A stretch of DNA of 51,398 nucleotides from Segatella salivae DSM 15606 (GCF_000185845.1 NZ_GL629647.1:949986-1001383), one strand, 5' to 3'. Positions 10,294 to 20,690 are shown, counted from the stretch's first letter. Notes: generated from the sequence alone by a model not told the origin. Numbers and translations are program-made.

Positions 10294-12024
10294 TTATTTT
10301 GCCGCAGCTACGCCCGCGTTTATTCCCTCCATAGCCGGTTTATTCCATACATTCAATTGATGACGGTCTATGATTGAGATATTAGGATAATTGGAAACAT
10401 TGATATCCCAGGCAAAAGGCACGATGCCACGACGTACTGCATACTCGAAGACTGTAGCGTACCAAGACTTTAAAGTAGCGTTAAACGAGGCTTCATTCTT
10501 TTGCCAACCAGCACCACATTCGCCTATAATTACAGGGATATTTCGGTCAATAAACGCTGTCTTTAATTTGTCAAAGTCTTCCTTTATGCTATTTTTATCA
10601 TTCCAAGTAGACACTGCTCCGCTTGTGAAGTTCCACGGATCATAGTAATGAACCTCAACCATTAGTCGGTCAGTCTTTGTATCTTGTGGCATTTGTAGAT
10701 AGTTGCAAGTAGACTGAATGTTTGTAGCTGGTCCCTGAACAACAAGTACACGTGATGTATTATTACCTCCGGTAGCACGCACAGCGTCTACAAAAGCCTG
10801 ATTATAACGCTGCAATATCGGCGTAAGTTCTTGGTGATGACCATTGAAAAGCTTATATTCCTGGAAGGGTTCATTAAGACCTGCGAAGACAACATGCTCG
10901 TCATAGTCTTTGAAAGCCTGTGCTATGTTCGTCCAAAGTGCCTTGAGCTGCTTCGTCTTTTCAGTGATTGTAGTCTCATCTACGACTTGAAAATTATCGC
11001 GAGACCTACTAAAACCATCTATTTCGAGCCAGCCTCCGTCCCAATGATCGTTAATAATGACATAGAGACCATCGGCAAGACAGTAGTTAACGACTTCTTT
11101 CACACGCGCCATCCAAGCTTCGTCAATCGACATTTTGGCTTTATCTGTGAGATGCCCCATTACCCATGAGACAGGTAAACGTACGCTTTTAAAACCTTGT
11201 TTCTTTACTTCGTCAATAACTTTTTGTGTGGTTTTCGTTGCTTGCCAAGCCGTTTCACTTGAAAGTCCACCTTGATTCGTAAAATTGTTTGCAGCATCTC
11301 CGGCTTCAAAAGTATTGCCTAAGTTCCACCCGGGAACCATCAATGCAGCGAGTTCTTTGGCAGAGTGTGTCATTCCCCCTGCGTATGTACCAGCATGTTG
11401 ATTGATAGTCACTGACTCAGTAAGGCTCACATCGCCATGGGAAAGTGTGAAACTAACAGTTGAAGTGCGTGCAGAACCAAAGTTCTTTGCCACTTGAAAT
11501 TGGTGAGTTTCATCCTTCATATTCGCTCGAGTCAAAGGTATTTCGCTCAGCCAATCAGCAGATAAGGTCATCGTTAGTGGGTTGTTGGCTTGAAGTTTGA
11601 CCAAGATTACTCCACCATTGGCATCAATGTTCATGGTCTTTTCTGACTTAATTACCAAGCCTTCAGTTGACATTTGAGACACATTGACTTGCTTTGTCTC
11701 ACCACCAACATTGACAGAGAGTGTTGTTTTACGGTCGTTATAAGTAGAATTGGAATCAACGACAACCTGATATTTATAAACAACCTTCGAAGTTGACGCT
11801 AAAGGGGTTACTTTTAGCCATGTTTCAGAAGATGAAACAACAGGCTTTTCACTTCCACGAACATAAAGTAAGGTCTCACCTCCTGACTTTGCAAACTGTA
11901 GTTCGGCTTTAGATAACGTAAACGTAGCGTCTAAAGGAGTGACATTGTCTTCCTTAGAGCAAGAAGCTAAAGCCCAAAGAGTGATAGGAAGCAATAGGAA
12001 CAATAAGAGATTTATTCTTTTCAT
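10294..12024 (-). CDS. GH5 endo-beta-glucanase (subfamily 4-like) lipoprotein with tandem BACON domains
   Basis: A 576-residue protein. The start at 12024 is preferred over 12048 because it gives a standard lipoprotein signal peptide, MKRINLLLFLLL, ending in LASC with C22. Two BACON-like beta-sandwiches follow (about 30-118 and 120-213), then a GH5 barrel beginning at GWNLGNTFEAG. Catalytic glutamates are E385 in AGLNEPF and E502 in IIGECGAG; HWDGGW and HYYDPW are further GH5_4-type landmarks. The layout resembles the BACON-GH5 xyloglucanase of the Bacteroides ovatus xyloglucan locus, except that there are two BACON modules here. It probably sits on the cell surface and makes the first backbone cuts. 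It is the last gene of the SusC operon. Confidence 0.9.
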   Translation of the reverse strand: MKRINLLLFLLLPITLWALASCSKEDNVTPLDATFTLSKAELQFAKSGGETLLYVRGSEKPVVSSSETWLKVTPLASTSKVVYKYQVVVDSNSTYNDRKTTLSVNVGGETKQVNVSQMSTEGLVIKSEKTMNIDANGGVILVKLQANNPLTMTLSADWLSEIPLTRANMKDETHQFQVAKNFGSARTSTVSFTLSHGDVSLTESVTINQHAGTYAGGMTHSAKELAALMVPGWNLGNTFEAGDAANNFTNQGGLSSETAWQATKTTQKVIDEVKKQGFKSVRLPVSWVMGHLTDKAKMSIDEAWMARVKEVVNYCLADGLYVIINDHWDGGWLEIDGFSRSRDNFQVVDETTITEKTKQLKALWTNIAQAFKDYDEHVVFAGLNEPFQEYKLFNGHHQELTPILQRYNQAFVDAVRATGGNNTSRVLVVQGPATNIQSTCNYLQMPQDTKTDRLMVEVHYYDPWNFTSGAVSTWNDKNSIKEDFDKLKTAFIDRNIPVIIGECGAGWQKNEASFNATLKSWYATVFEYAVRRGIVPFAWDINVSNYPNISIIDRHQLNVWNKPAMEGINAGVAAAK

Positions 12025-12131
12025 TATCTTTATTTTTTTTCTAATCATTGTCGGAAGAAAACCTTCTCTCTCGCCGGATGCACAGGGGGGATGGCATATA
12101 CCCTTTGAGAAGAGAAGTGCTTATCCCGCTA

Positions 12132-13814
12132 TTAACGGTCAAAATCAACACTGATGACGTTAACTTTTAACTTCGAACTATCAATCAAATCGGTTGCAAG
12201 ATTTTTTATATCTATGCAGAAGACCTTTGCACCAGCAGCATTAGAGGTGGTCTCCATCCACACTTTATAGGTGCCATCACCATGGATTGTAGCGTCATAT
12301 TTGTCCCCTGAGAGGCTACTCCAATGATTTACAGCCCATGATTCATCTGCGAATTCGAGTCCAGCGATATGAGAAGTTGCCGCAGTAGGCTTAAGATTAC
12401 CGGCTATTCCCATAATATTAAAGGTGACAACCATGTTTTTAGAGAACTTGATTTGAGCTGGATTAACAGCCGGAGTGTTCTTTGTTGCCCTATATTCATT
12501 ATAGAGTTCTATTCTGATTCGGCCATTGTTTTCGAGGTCTCCGACAACAAGTCGATTGGAAAGAGGGTGTAATCCCGTAGTTTTCCGTACCGAACGAACG
12601 GCCAAACCAAGGTTACGTGTAGATAAACCACAAGATGCTGAGCCTGCGGAAAGCTTTAAGGTGTGGCTATAATCATTGACAATATCGTAGTGACTGCCTG
12701 TCCAATATAGCCCTTCTGCATCAGAAGGGGTAACAACCTGACCTTTACGATAGCCTGTATAAGGCATAAAGATGCTATTACCATTAGCTGCTTTGAAACG
12801 GATTCCTTTCACTCCACCGACGGTTTCCTCCTTTTGAGTCGTCTTTTCGACCAATTCTTTCACCTGATTTGCGGTTGGCATTGAAGACTTCACCATTGAA
12901 TTACCATCAATATCGGCTTGAGTAGCGATGTCGTTTGCCGTTGAAGATATGTCGTTCACTATAGGATAGTCGGGCAAGAAATCACTCTGCATGAGTCCAG
13001 TTGGGTCACCAAAGGCGGTGAGTACACCTATTTCTTGTTCCTTTTCAGCTCCAATATTACACTTTGCCCATAGTACTGATAAGCCAAGATCAACGTATTC
13101 CATCTCTTGTGGACGTGTTTTGAAGTGCTTAACTTCACCATAAACCACCCCATCCCCTAAATAAAAGTAAGGTATATAATAATAGGTGTGGCCAGGAATA
13201 AGGCCCGAAAGGTCATAAGAAAACTTATTTTTTACTGACGAAATAGCATAATCAACACCTTGTTTGACATCATTTTGTGAAGTTGAAAGTTTGAAACCAC
13301 ACCGTATTTCGGTTTGTCCTTCAACCATGATACCATCAAGTTCATGCATAGAAGCAGCGAGTGTAGCCTTTGTTGGCATTATATTTGTGGCGTCATCTGT
13401 CGTTATTTTAGCGTCTGTTGATACAAAACTCTTCACGTCACCAAAGGTAGTTAACTGACCTTCGAGCGTCACATAAGTGGCATAATAATAGGTAATGCCT
13501 TTAGAAAGTCCTTGCAAACGTGTTGTCACTACCCCTAAAGAATCGATAGTTCCCACGACCCTTTGTCCAGTGGTTGTTGGGTCCTCACGCGTTCCATAGA
13601 CTACTCCCACGTTGTAAGAAGCAGCATCCATCCGTGAAAGGTCAGTTACTTTACCTTTTACTATGGCCGAAACAGCTGTCACTGTTGCATCCCCCGTCTC
13701 AACCGTTTTGATGACTTTACCTGTTGCTATTGTAAGATCTTCATTGTTACTACATGAGAATAATGTGAAGAACAGCGTCATAACCACGAGGCTAACGATA
13801 TGTTTAATTTTCAT
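12132..13814 (-). CDS. Putative surface glycan-binding lipoprotein with two FN3-like domains and a FISUMP-like domain
   Basis: A 560-residue lipoprotein (lipobox FSC at residues 19-21). Two fibronectin-III-like domains follow, each ending in a TYYYxxY motif and VK(S/H)F. A central region opens with EYVDLGLSVLWAKCNIG and closes with GLAVRSVRK, the pattern of the FISUMP-type domain common in Bacteroidota surface proteins. The C-terminal ~140 residues (from about 420) form a separate beta-rich module with GDGTYKVW and VNVISVDFD that resembles the end of the neighbouring 614-residue protein. Position between SusE/F-like and GH5 genes matches the second surface glycan-binding protein (SGBP-B) of xyloglucan loci. 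Binding function is inferred from context; no catalytic motif is seen. Confidence 0.75.
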   Translation of the reverse strand: MKIKHIVSLVVMTLFFTLFSCSNNEDLTIATGKVIKTVETGDATVTAVSAIVKGKVTDLSRMDAASYNVGVVYGTREDPTTTGQRVVGTIDSLGVVTTRLQGLSKGITYYYATYVTLEGQLTTFGDVKSFVSTDAKITTDDATNIMPTKATLAASMHELDGIMVEGQTEIRCGFKLSTSQNDVKQGVDYAISSVKNKFSYDLSGLIPGHTYYYIPYFYLGDGVVYGEVKHFKTRPQEMEYVDLGLSVLWAKCNIGAEKEQEIGVLTAFGDPTGLMQSDFLPDYPIVNDISSTANDIATQADIDGNSMVKSSMPTANQVKELVEKTTQKEETVGGVKGIRFKAANGNSIFMPYTGYRKGQVVTPSDAEGLYWTGSHYDIVNDYSHTLKLSAGSASCGLSTRNLGLAVRSVRKTTGLHPLSNRLVVGDLENNGRIRIELYNEYRATKNTPAVNPAQIKFSKNMVVTFNIMGIAGNLKPTAATSHIAGLEFADESWAVNHWSSLSGDKYDATIHGDGTYKVWMETTSNAAGAKVFCIDIKNLATDLIDSSKLKVNVISVDFDR

Positions 13815-13856
13815 AATCCTTACATTTAATTTGTCAAAATCGATTGTTTTATGTCG

Positions 13857-15701
13857 TTAAGGCTCCATAACATTTGACCCACAATCATAAGAAATGTGTA
13901 CCTTTACAGCCAATGTATGCGAAAAATTGTAATGAACGCAGTCGTTCTTTGTTGCTCCCCATGGATTAACAATATAGCGACGAGCTGTTGAATGGTCGTT
14001 ATCAGCAGTACCACGATTAATCGTTGCATCGCTGAAAGCAATATCATGACCATCGACTTTGATGCTGATAATCTTCACATCACATTGATGATGGTCTTTA
14101 AAAAGCTTTGGAATATCTAAGTAAACACCATAAGCGTTGGTTTGAGACCCATTTAATGTGAACGTATAATCACCGTCTCCTGTGATAAATACAGGGTTAC
14201 TGGCCTTAGAATTATAGCCAGAATCAAAAACATAAAGCGTGCCGACATAACGTTTTATAGCTGCATTTGCATTATTTTGTGCCACCCAATGATAGCCCTG
14301 ATATTGGAAAACATGACCTTGATCATCTATACAAGACTTACCAAGCCATAAATCTTTCAGTGCGCCAGAATAGTTATCAGTAGATACCGAGAGCACTCTT
14401 AGCGTATGATCAGCATTGGTTGACATATTAAAATCAGCTGATAAAGGAGTATTTCCTAAGCCATTTGAGAATGTAAAGACACCCTCATCAGAAAGTGTGT
14501 AGGTTCCTTTCACTTGACTACCACTTGGAGAAGTATAGACATAAGTGCGTGAGTTAGCATCCTTTCCAAAATACATTACGAGCTTAGCATCCTCTAACCC
14601 TGAGACAGGAGCAAGGGAAAGATTCTTCGTTGTGCCGTCAAGATTACAGTAATCAAAGGCTTTTCCCTCATCATCTTTAGCCAACTTGTAAGTTATTTCG
14701 CGGTTCGTGGTGTTCTCAAGCAAGTTTTTCCAGCCCTCAACAAGCGTAGGTTTAACATTATCATTGACAGGTTTCGCGTTGGGTTTCCAGTTATCCCAGT
14801 ATTCCTGTGATACGAAATTGTAACACAATTTACATGGACCTTCTGAAGAGTTATCACGCAAAACAGCTATCTGAAGTCGGTCATTATCCAAGCCAAAGAG
14901 TGATAGATTACTACTCCAATTGGTTACAACACCATCGTGTTCTGCATTGTGAAGTAACTTAACATCAGTGAAAGTAATGGTATGTTTCTCGGGATCTAAC
15001 ATGTAAGTTCCTTTCATTGTCTTCCCTGATTCGGCATCATAGATCGTGACATGAGCACCATCTTTCAAATCAAACTCCATGTAACCATGGTCCATAGCCT
15101 TCATAACCCATCCGTTACTTGCTATATCTGGTATCCAACTCCAGGTGTCTCCATCAAGCTCTTGGCCTAACATTACACTATTCCAATTGTCATCTGTGCC
15201 CCAGAAACCCAAAGGACCTGCCCATAAATCAGAATGTTTCGTAATCTTGTTTGCATCGATATCGAGTTTCCATCGCTTGGAATGACCTACTCCACCACTA
15301 ATCATTGTCCACAAAGGATCATTGACAAAGCCTGCAAAAAAGGTATTAACCGTAAACTCAGTGTAAGGTCCCCATACGAAGCCTCCACGCGTTTCGGCTC
15401 CCATTCTGACTTTATACGTCCCCTTGAAAGGCATCTTCAACGTCACTTCATCACTCTGATAACGTCCTTGAGGAGTATCTATTGTCACCGAATAACGATT
15501 AGGAAGCAAGCTCTTTACGATGATAATATTGGGGTTAGAAGCGTCATGTTTTATCTCATAAGCTATGCCTTCGACGAGATCATCAGCTGATAAATCTTTA
15601 TCACCCAAGCTAAATGAGTCGGGAGAACAACTCGTTTGAAGGAGCATAATGACTGAAGTAATCAGCAGATATAAGTATTGTTTTGTTTTCATAAACTTCA
15701 T
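13857..15701 (-). CDS. SusE/SusF-like outer-membrane glycan-binding lipoprotein
   Basis: A 614-residue lipoprotein with a signal peptide ending in LLQTSC. A second ATG at 15692 would give an equally good signal. An N-terminal Ig/PKD-like domain (about 35-115, with YSVTIDTPQG and GTYKVRMGAETRGG) is followed by two related beta-sandwich segments that share a KGTYTL/KGTYML and TFTF/FTFSNG pattern (around 230 and 400), and by a C-terminal module with GDGDYTFTLNG and CDVKIISIKVDG. No catalytic residues were recognised. Proteins at this place in a PUL are usually surface glycan-binding proteins. The specific ligand is inferred to be the xyloglucan handled by the neighbours. Confidence 0.7.
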   Translation of the reverse strand: MKFMKTKQYLYLLITSVIMLLQTSCSPDSFSLGDKDLSADDLVEGIAYEIKHDASNPNIIIVKSLLPNRYSVTIDTPQGRYQSDEVTLKMPFKGTYKVRMGAETRGGFVWGPYTEFTVNTFFAGFVNDPLWTMISGGVGHSKRWKLDIDANKITKHSDLWAGPLGFWGTDDNWNSVMLGQELDGDTWSWIPDIASNGWVMKAMDHGYMEFDLKDGAHVTIYDAESGKTMKGTYMLDPEKHTITFTDVKLLHNAEHDGVVTNWSSNLSLFGLDNDRLQIAVLRDNSSEGPCKLCYNFVSQEYWDNWKPNAKPVNDNVKPTLVEGWKNLLENTTNREITYKLAKDDEGKAFDYCNLDGTTKNLSLAPVSGLEDAKLVMYFGKDANSRTYVYTSPSGSQVKGTYTLSDEGVFTFSNGLGNTPLSADFNMSTNADHTLRVLSVSTDNYSGALKDLWLGKSCIDDQGHVFQYQGYHWVAQNNANAAIKRYVGTLYVFDSGYNSKASNPVFITGDGDYTFTLNGSQTNAYGVYLDIPKLFKDHHQCDVKIISIKVDGHDIAFSDATINRGTADNDHSTARRYIVNPWGATKNDCVHYNFSHTLAVKVHISYDCGSNVMEP

Positions 15702-15735
15702 TCTTAACTATAAAATCTTTGAAATAACCAGTCTA

Positions 15736-17448
15736 TTACCATCCGGCGTTCTGTTTTAACACGCCATTACTCAAGGTAATTTGAGTGAGAGGAATCTGAC
15801 AGAAGCCACGTTTCTTCACGATATTTAGAGCATCTATGTTGACCTTTTCCTTCACTCCACCACTTAATAGCACGGTATTATGTTCAGCAATTTGATTCGA
15901 TGCAACAGACAATCCCTGTCGAAGTTCATCCCAATATCTAATGCCTTCAAAGGCAAACTCCTTTTGACGCTCACGCCAAATGTTTTCTTTCGTGGCTGAA
16001 ATCATTGTATAGTTGCCGTTGAGTGAGCCATCTGACTGAGTGTATGCACGCTTTCTGACCTCATTAAGATAGTCTTGCGCGTGACTACTCCCTAATTCTG
16101 AAGCCATCAAAAGCACGTCGGCATAACGCAGAAGCACCCAATCTTGATACTGAGAAATCATAAAGTCTCCCGCCATATCACCTTGAAGGTAAGATACAAG
16201 CGATGTCGTTCCGTCACTATTTGTCATATTTTTGCTCAAAGGGGTATACTTTTTAATGGCATAACCCGTATATTCTCGCTGGTCAGCTATGTATTTCTGT
16301 TCATAGTTTTGCAGCTGCTGACAGTCTATTATGGATGCTTGTCGACGCGAATCTCCTTGTCCATAGACCGCAGCTTGTTTCGGATTAACCGTTAATGCGC
16401 CCCATCCTTGTCCATAACGATTATATACATCGCCATTCGTTCGTAGGCCAAGCATCACTACAAAGCGGTTACCATCTTCGTTACCATCGTAATCTCCCGT
16501 ATAGTTAAACTTCAAAGAGAGAACCGTTTCCTTATTACCTACGCCAACATATGACGATTTATCCACCCAATGATCAATGTAGTTACCGGTCTTATCATCA
16601 GAAGAAGCTGGCCAAAGGTCTTTGAAACGATTCACTAAGCCATACTCTCCACTTTGTATAATGGCTTCACAATAGGCTAAAGCTTTGGCCTTTGTGAGTC
16701 CACCCGGCATGGGTTTACCTTCATTATTGTTATAAACACCATCATAAAACAGATAGACTCGCGCCAACATTCCCATGGCTGCATAACGTGTTATGTGTCC
16801 ATCATTTGTGGCAGCATCAGCTTTTGGATAGGCATCTGCAGGGATTTTGTCGGCTGCATAGGTTAAGTCTTTGACAATAAGTGAATAAACTGAGTCAGGA
16901 TTTGCTTGCGGAACATTATCTTTTGTAGCATGAATCAACAACGGAATACGTTCCCATGTGCGCACCATATCAAAGTAACAAATAGCTCGAATAGCATGTG
17001 TTTCACCAAGATATGTATCTTTTGCACGTGTATCATCCCACGAAATACCTTCTGCTTTGTCGATAAATTCATTGCAACGGAATACAGCTGCATAGTAAAG
17101 TCCCCACAACTTATTGTGCATATCAGTATAAGAGGGCGCCTCATTCATATCAAAACGATCCAAGATTTGCGTGTTTCGACCATCTGTATTGCCTGTTCCA
17201 CCGAAACATTCATCACTCATTGTCTCAGTAAGTTGATAGAGCGTAAAGTCTGGTCCGCCTGAAACTGTACGCTGCCAACCATCATAACATGCGTATAAAG
17301 AACGCAAACCATCATCTTGACTCTTATAATAATTGGAGGAATTACTTTCTGTTTTAGATGCAACATCAAGCCAACTTTCAGTACAAGAAGATAGTGTTCC
17401 TGCAACGAATAAACTGGAAACAGAAAGTATTAATATATTTGTTTTCAT
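15736..17448 (-). CDS. SusD/RagB-family outer-membrane nutrient-binding lipoprotein
   Basis: A 570-residue lipoprotein (signal peptide ending LSSC, C21) that begins CTESWLDV and ends QNAGW, both hallmarks of SusD proteins (the usual end is QNPGY or QNPGW). The N-terminal helical part contains the TPR-like SusD fold (YYAAVFRCNEFIDKAEG, ETHAIRAICYFDMVRTW); the C-terminal part includes WRERQKEFAFEGIRYWDELR, a strongly conserved SusD motif. It forms the lid over the SusC transporter directly upstream (19 bases between genes) and binds oligosaccharides. The assignment is certain; the glycan is inferred. Confidence 0.96.
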   Translation of the reverse strand: MKTNILILSVSSLFVAGTLSSCTESWLDVASKTESNSSNYYKSQDDGLRSLYACYDGWQRTVSGGPDFTLYQLTETMSDECFGGTGNTDGRNTQILDRFDMNEAPSYTDMHNKLWGLYYAAVFRCNEFIDKAEGISWDDTRAKDTYLGETHAIRAICYFDMVRTWERIPLLIHATKDNVPQANPDSVYSLIVKDLTYAADKIPADAYPKADAATNDGHITRYAAMGMLARVYLFYDGVYNNNEGKPMPGGLTKAKALAYCEAIIQSGEYGLVNRFKDLWPASSDDKTGNYIDHWVDKSSYVGVGNKETVLSLKFNYTGDYDGNEDGNRFVVMLGLRTNGDVYNRYGQGWGALTVNPKQAAVYGQGDSRRQASIIDCQQLQNYEQKYIADQREYTGYAIKKYTPLSKNMTNSDGTTSLVSYLQGDMAGDFMISQYQDWVLLRYADVLLMASELGSSHAQDYLNEVRKRAYTQSDGSLNGNYTMISATKENIWRERQKEFAFEGIRYWDELRQGLSVASNQIAEHNTVLLSGGVKEKVNIDALNIVKKRGFCQIPLTQITLSNGVLKQNAGW

Positions 17449-17467
17449 ATAAAATACTTGTTATTAA

Positions 17468-20400
17468 TTAGAACTTAAGATTTAATCCCACCAAAACGGT
17501 ACGCGGACGAGGATAATATCCGAGGTCAATTCCAGAGGCCCAACCATTGATTCCATAACCAATTTCAGGGTCCATACCATTATATTTGGTAAAGGTGAAG
17601 GCATTCTGAACCTGTAAATACAAGCGAGCTTGACTGAAAAGTTTTGTCTTCATAAGTCGAACAAAGTCATAACCCAAGGTAATATTGCTAATACGCAGAA
17701 AGCTTCCATCATGTATAAACAAATCAGAGAACTGCCAGTTAACATTAATTTCCGTTACACGTGGATAGCGATTACTCGTTCCTTCGCCTGTCCATCGGCT
17801 CAAAACTTCAGTTGTATAGTTCGCGGTTTTTTCCCCAACATTGCGATAAGTCTGTACAATGTCATTACCAATCATACCATTTGCCGTCACGTTTAGGTCG
17901 AAACCTTTATAATCAAAGCCAAGAGAGAAGCCATAAGTAAAGTCTGGCATGCCGTTACCGAGATTCACTTTATCGGCATCATTGATGATTCCGTTGTGGT
18001 CAACATCATAATATTTCAAGTCGCCGGGCTTCACATCATTCTGTAAGATGCCATTACCTGCGGCTATCCAATTACGAATGTCCTGCTGATTCTGGAATAC
18101 TCCCGCCGTCTTATAACCCCAAAAGTAACCTATTGGGCGTCCATTACTTGAACGATAAAATTCAGTTGAGTTGTCATATAGCTGTCCGTTACCATCTGTT
18201 CCATGAATAATTCCATCTTCTGTAGGTATGTTTCCCACCTCATTATGATTGTAAGCACCATTCAAATTGACATAATAATGGAAGTCCTTTCCTATGTGAT
18301 CATTCCATCCTAAGCCTAATTCTACACCGGTATTCTTTACATTTCCACCATTAATATAAGGTGCACCTGTTCCTGCTGTGGCCAGAATTGGAGCTACAAC
18401 TAACCAATCTTTCGTCTTTTTATAATACCAATCAAAGTTTATATTCAGTCTTCCGCCAAGCGCACGCGTATCAAATCCCAAGTCAATCTGTTCTGAAGTT
18501 TCCCACCGAACCTTTTCATTTGCCAGACGACTTTCATAAGCTCCATAGTAAGGGGCTTGTGCTGCAGCTCCATATTTGTTGCCAAACAGATAATAAACAC
18601 AACTTGTTGTGATTGGCGATACAAACATAAGGTCTCCTATATTTTGGTTACCCACTTGCCCCCAACTAACACGAAGCTTGAAATAATCAAGCACCTTGGC
18701 CAATGGTTGCCAGAACTTCTCGTTAGAAACTAACCAACCTGCACTCATGGAAGGGAAGTAACCCCATCGGTTTCCCTTAGCAAACTTACTGGAAGCATCG
18801 GCACGTAACGTTGCATTAAACATGTAAGTCTCCTTCCAGTTCCATCCAATTCTGCCGAAATATGAGAACATTCGCTGATCCAAAGCAGGCGCACCACTTG
18901 CTCCAAGCCCTTCTTCGGGAGTTGAAGCAGAGCCATTACTCACATAAGCATGCCGCCAATCATCAAATCCTCCCTTTAGTTTTCCTTGATTACCACTAAC
19001 TCCTACGCCGAAAAATTGATAGGCTTCTGTTCCTAACAGCGCATTGAATGAATGGTCATTCCACTTCCAATTATAACTCAACGTATTCGTCCAAGTCAAC
19101 TGTTGATTGTGTCCTGCACTCTGAGAAACATGAGTTTGATTGATGTTACGAGAAAAATCACTAAATTCATAGAGTGGAGTGAAGTGGCGATAGTCCTCAC
19201 TATAGTACTCATATCCTAACACTGTGCGAAACCGAAGATTCTTAATGATCTCGGCATCTGCGTAAACATTGGCGCTAAAACGAGCCGCATTGTTTTCATT
19301 ATTGGTATTAGTCATCATCAAACCATAAGGGTTTCCGAGTCCTTGAACGTCTTGCCAATCCATGAATTTTGTATTCAAGTAGGGGCTCTTATAATTGTTC
19401 TTACCATACAAAGGCACTATAGGAGGCATACCGAATGCCCCTCTTAAGTTATTATCATAGGCGCCTCCAACGGCTATTCCACGGCTTTTCGTATAGATAA
19501 AACTAACTTGTTCGCCCACTTTCAACCATGGTTTAACGGCCCAATCTGAATTAACACGGAAGTTATATCGCTCATAGTTGCTGACATCTTTACCACCAAC
19601 AATGCCCTCTTGATTCATATATCCTAACGTCATTGCATAGTTTCCAGACTTACTTCCACCTGTAACACCTATATTATATGAGCCAGTCTTCGCATTCTTC
19701 TTAAACATCTGTCCCACCCAATCAGTGTCAACGATGCTGCCATCTTCATGATAAATACTCTTGAAGGCACTCCAATCATAGGGTAATTTACCAGAGTTCA
19801 CTGCTTGTTCGTCAAGGATTGTCATATATTCCTTTGCATTTAGCATCTTTATCGAACGCGGTTTATTCTGCCATCCGACATATCCGTCAAAGCTTACTAC
19901 GGCTCTTCCTTCCTTACCGCTTTTCGTTGTAATGAGTACAACGCCATTAGCTGACTGAGAACCATATATAGCTGCCGATGCCGCATCTTTCAAAACATCT
20001 ATACTTTCGATATCCGCGGGATTCAAAGATGCTATATCTCCACGAATGCCATCAATGATATAAAGAGGATCACTGCCGTTAATCGTTCCCATACCACGTA
20101 TGTTTACCTTCATGCCTGAACCCGGTTGACCGCTCTCTGAGATAATAGTCATACCAGGAGTTTGGCCTTGAAGAGCCTGCAAAGGATTAGAAGTGTTGAG
20201 CTTGGCAATGTCATCTCCCTTCACGTTTATATTGGCTCCTGTGACAAGTTTCTTTTTTTGTACGCCATAACCAATTACGACAACGTCGTTCAAAGAGTTG
20301 GCTTCTTCATCTAATTTGATGACCAATTGCCCATCATTAATCTTTACGCGTTTTGTCACATAGCCGATATAACTGACCACTAACGTCTGTCCTTCTGCGG

Positions 20401-20617
20401 CTTCTATGGTAAATACTCCATCAAGGTCGGTCACTGTACCGCCTTGTTTGCCTTGCACTACAACCGTCGCACCCATTAAAGGTTCATTATCGGAAGTCGA
20501 AATGACCTTTCCTGTGATGGTTTTAGCACAGAGATTTGACACTGATAACAGCATGAAAACTGTTAAAACAGCTTTGCAAAAGATTGTTTTGCTTTGACTA
20601 AGAAACGATCTTCTCAT
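17468..20617 (-). CDS. SusC/RagA-family TonB-dependent outer-membrane transporter
   Basis: A 1049-residue transporter. A signal peptide (to about residue 31) precedes a carboxypeptidase-regulatory-like domain (about 33-108: TGKVISTSDNEPLMGATVV), a TonB-box region (NDVVVIGYG), the plug (about 125-230, with GTINGSDPLYIIDG and DVLKDAASAAIYGSQSANGVVLI), and a 22-strand barrel ending in VGLNLKF with the usual C-terminal phenylalanine. It imports oligosaccharides with the SusD partner, energised by TonB. It is the first gene of the operon, about 75 bases below a -7 box. Confidence 0.97.
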   Translation of the reverse strand: MRRSFLSQSKTIFCKAVLTVFMLLSVSNLCAKTITGKVISTSDNEPLMGATVVVQGKQGGTVTDLDGVFTIEAAEGQTLVVSYIGYVTKRVKINDGQLVIKLDEEANSLNDVVVIGYGVQKKKLVTGANINVKGDDIAKLNTSNPLQALQGQTPGMTIISESGQPGSGMKVNIRGMGTINGSDPLYIIDGIRGDIASLNPADIESIDVLKDAASAAIYGSQSANGVVLITTKSGKEGRAVVSFDGYVGWQNKPRSIKMLNAKEYMTILDEQAVNSGKLPYDWSAFKSIYHEDGSIVDTDWVGQMFKKNAKTGSYNIGVTGGSKSGNYAMTLGYMNQEGIVGGKDVSNYERYNFRVNSDWAVKPWLKVGEQVSFIYTKSRGIAVGGAYDNNLRGAFGMPPIVPLYGKNNYKSPYLNTKFMDWQDVQGLGNPYGLMMTNTNNENNAARFSANVYADAEIIKNLRFRTVLGYEYYSEDYRHFTPLYEFSDFSRNINQTHVSQSAGHNQQLTWTNTLSYNWKWNDHSFNALLGTEAYQFFGVGVSGNQGKLKGGFDDWRHAYVSNGSASTPEEGLGASGAPALDQRMFSYFGRIGWNWKETYMFNATLRADASSKFAKGNRWGYFPSMSAGWLVSNEKFWQPLAKVLDYFKLRVSWGQVGNQNIGDLMFVSPITTSCVYYLFGNKYGAAAQAPYYGAYESRLANEKVRWETSEQIDLGFDTRALGGRLNINFDWYYKKTKDWLVVAPILATAGTGAPYINGGNVKNTGVELGLGWNDHIGKDFHYYVNLNGAYNHNEVGNIPTEDGIIHGTDGNGQLYDNSTEFYRSSNGRPIGYFWGYKTAGVFQNQQDIRNWIAAGNGILQNDVKPGDLKYYDVDHNGIINDADKVNLGNGMPDFTYGFSLGFDYKGFDLNVTANGMIGNDIVQTYRNVGEKTANYTTEVLSRWTGEGTSNRYPRVTEINVNWQFSDLFIHDGSFLRISNITLGYDFVRLMKTKLFSQARLYLQVQNAFTFTKYNGMDPEIGYGINGWASGIDLGYYPRPRTVLVGLNLKF

Positions 20618-20690
20618 AGCTAATTTGTATTAGGTTTAAAATTGATTGTTAATTTGTTGTTTATCTATTCTTCTTTAGGTTTATTGTATG

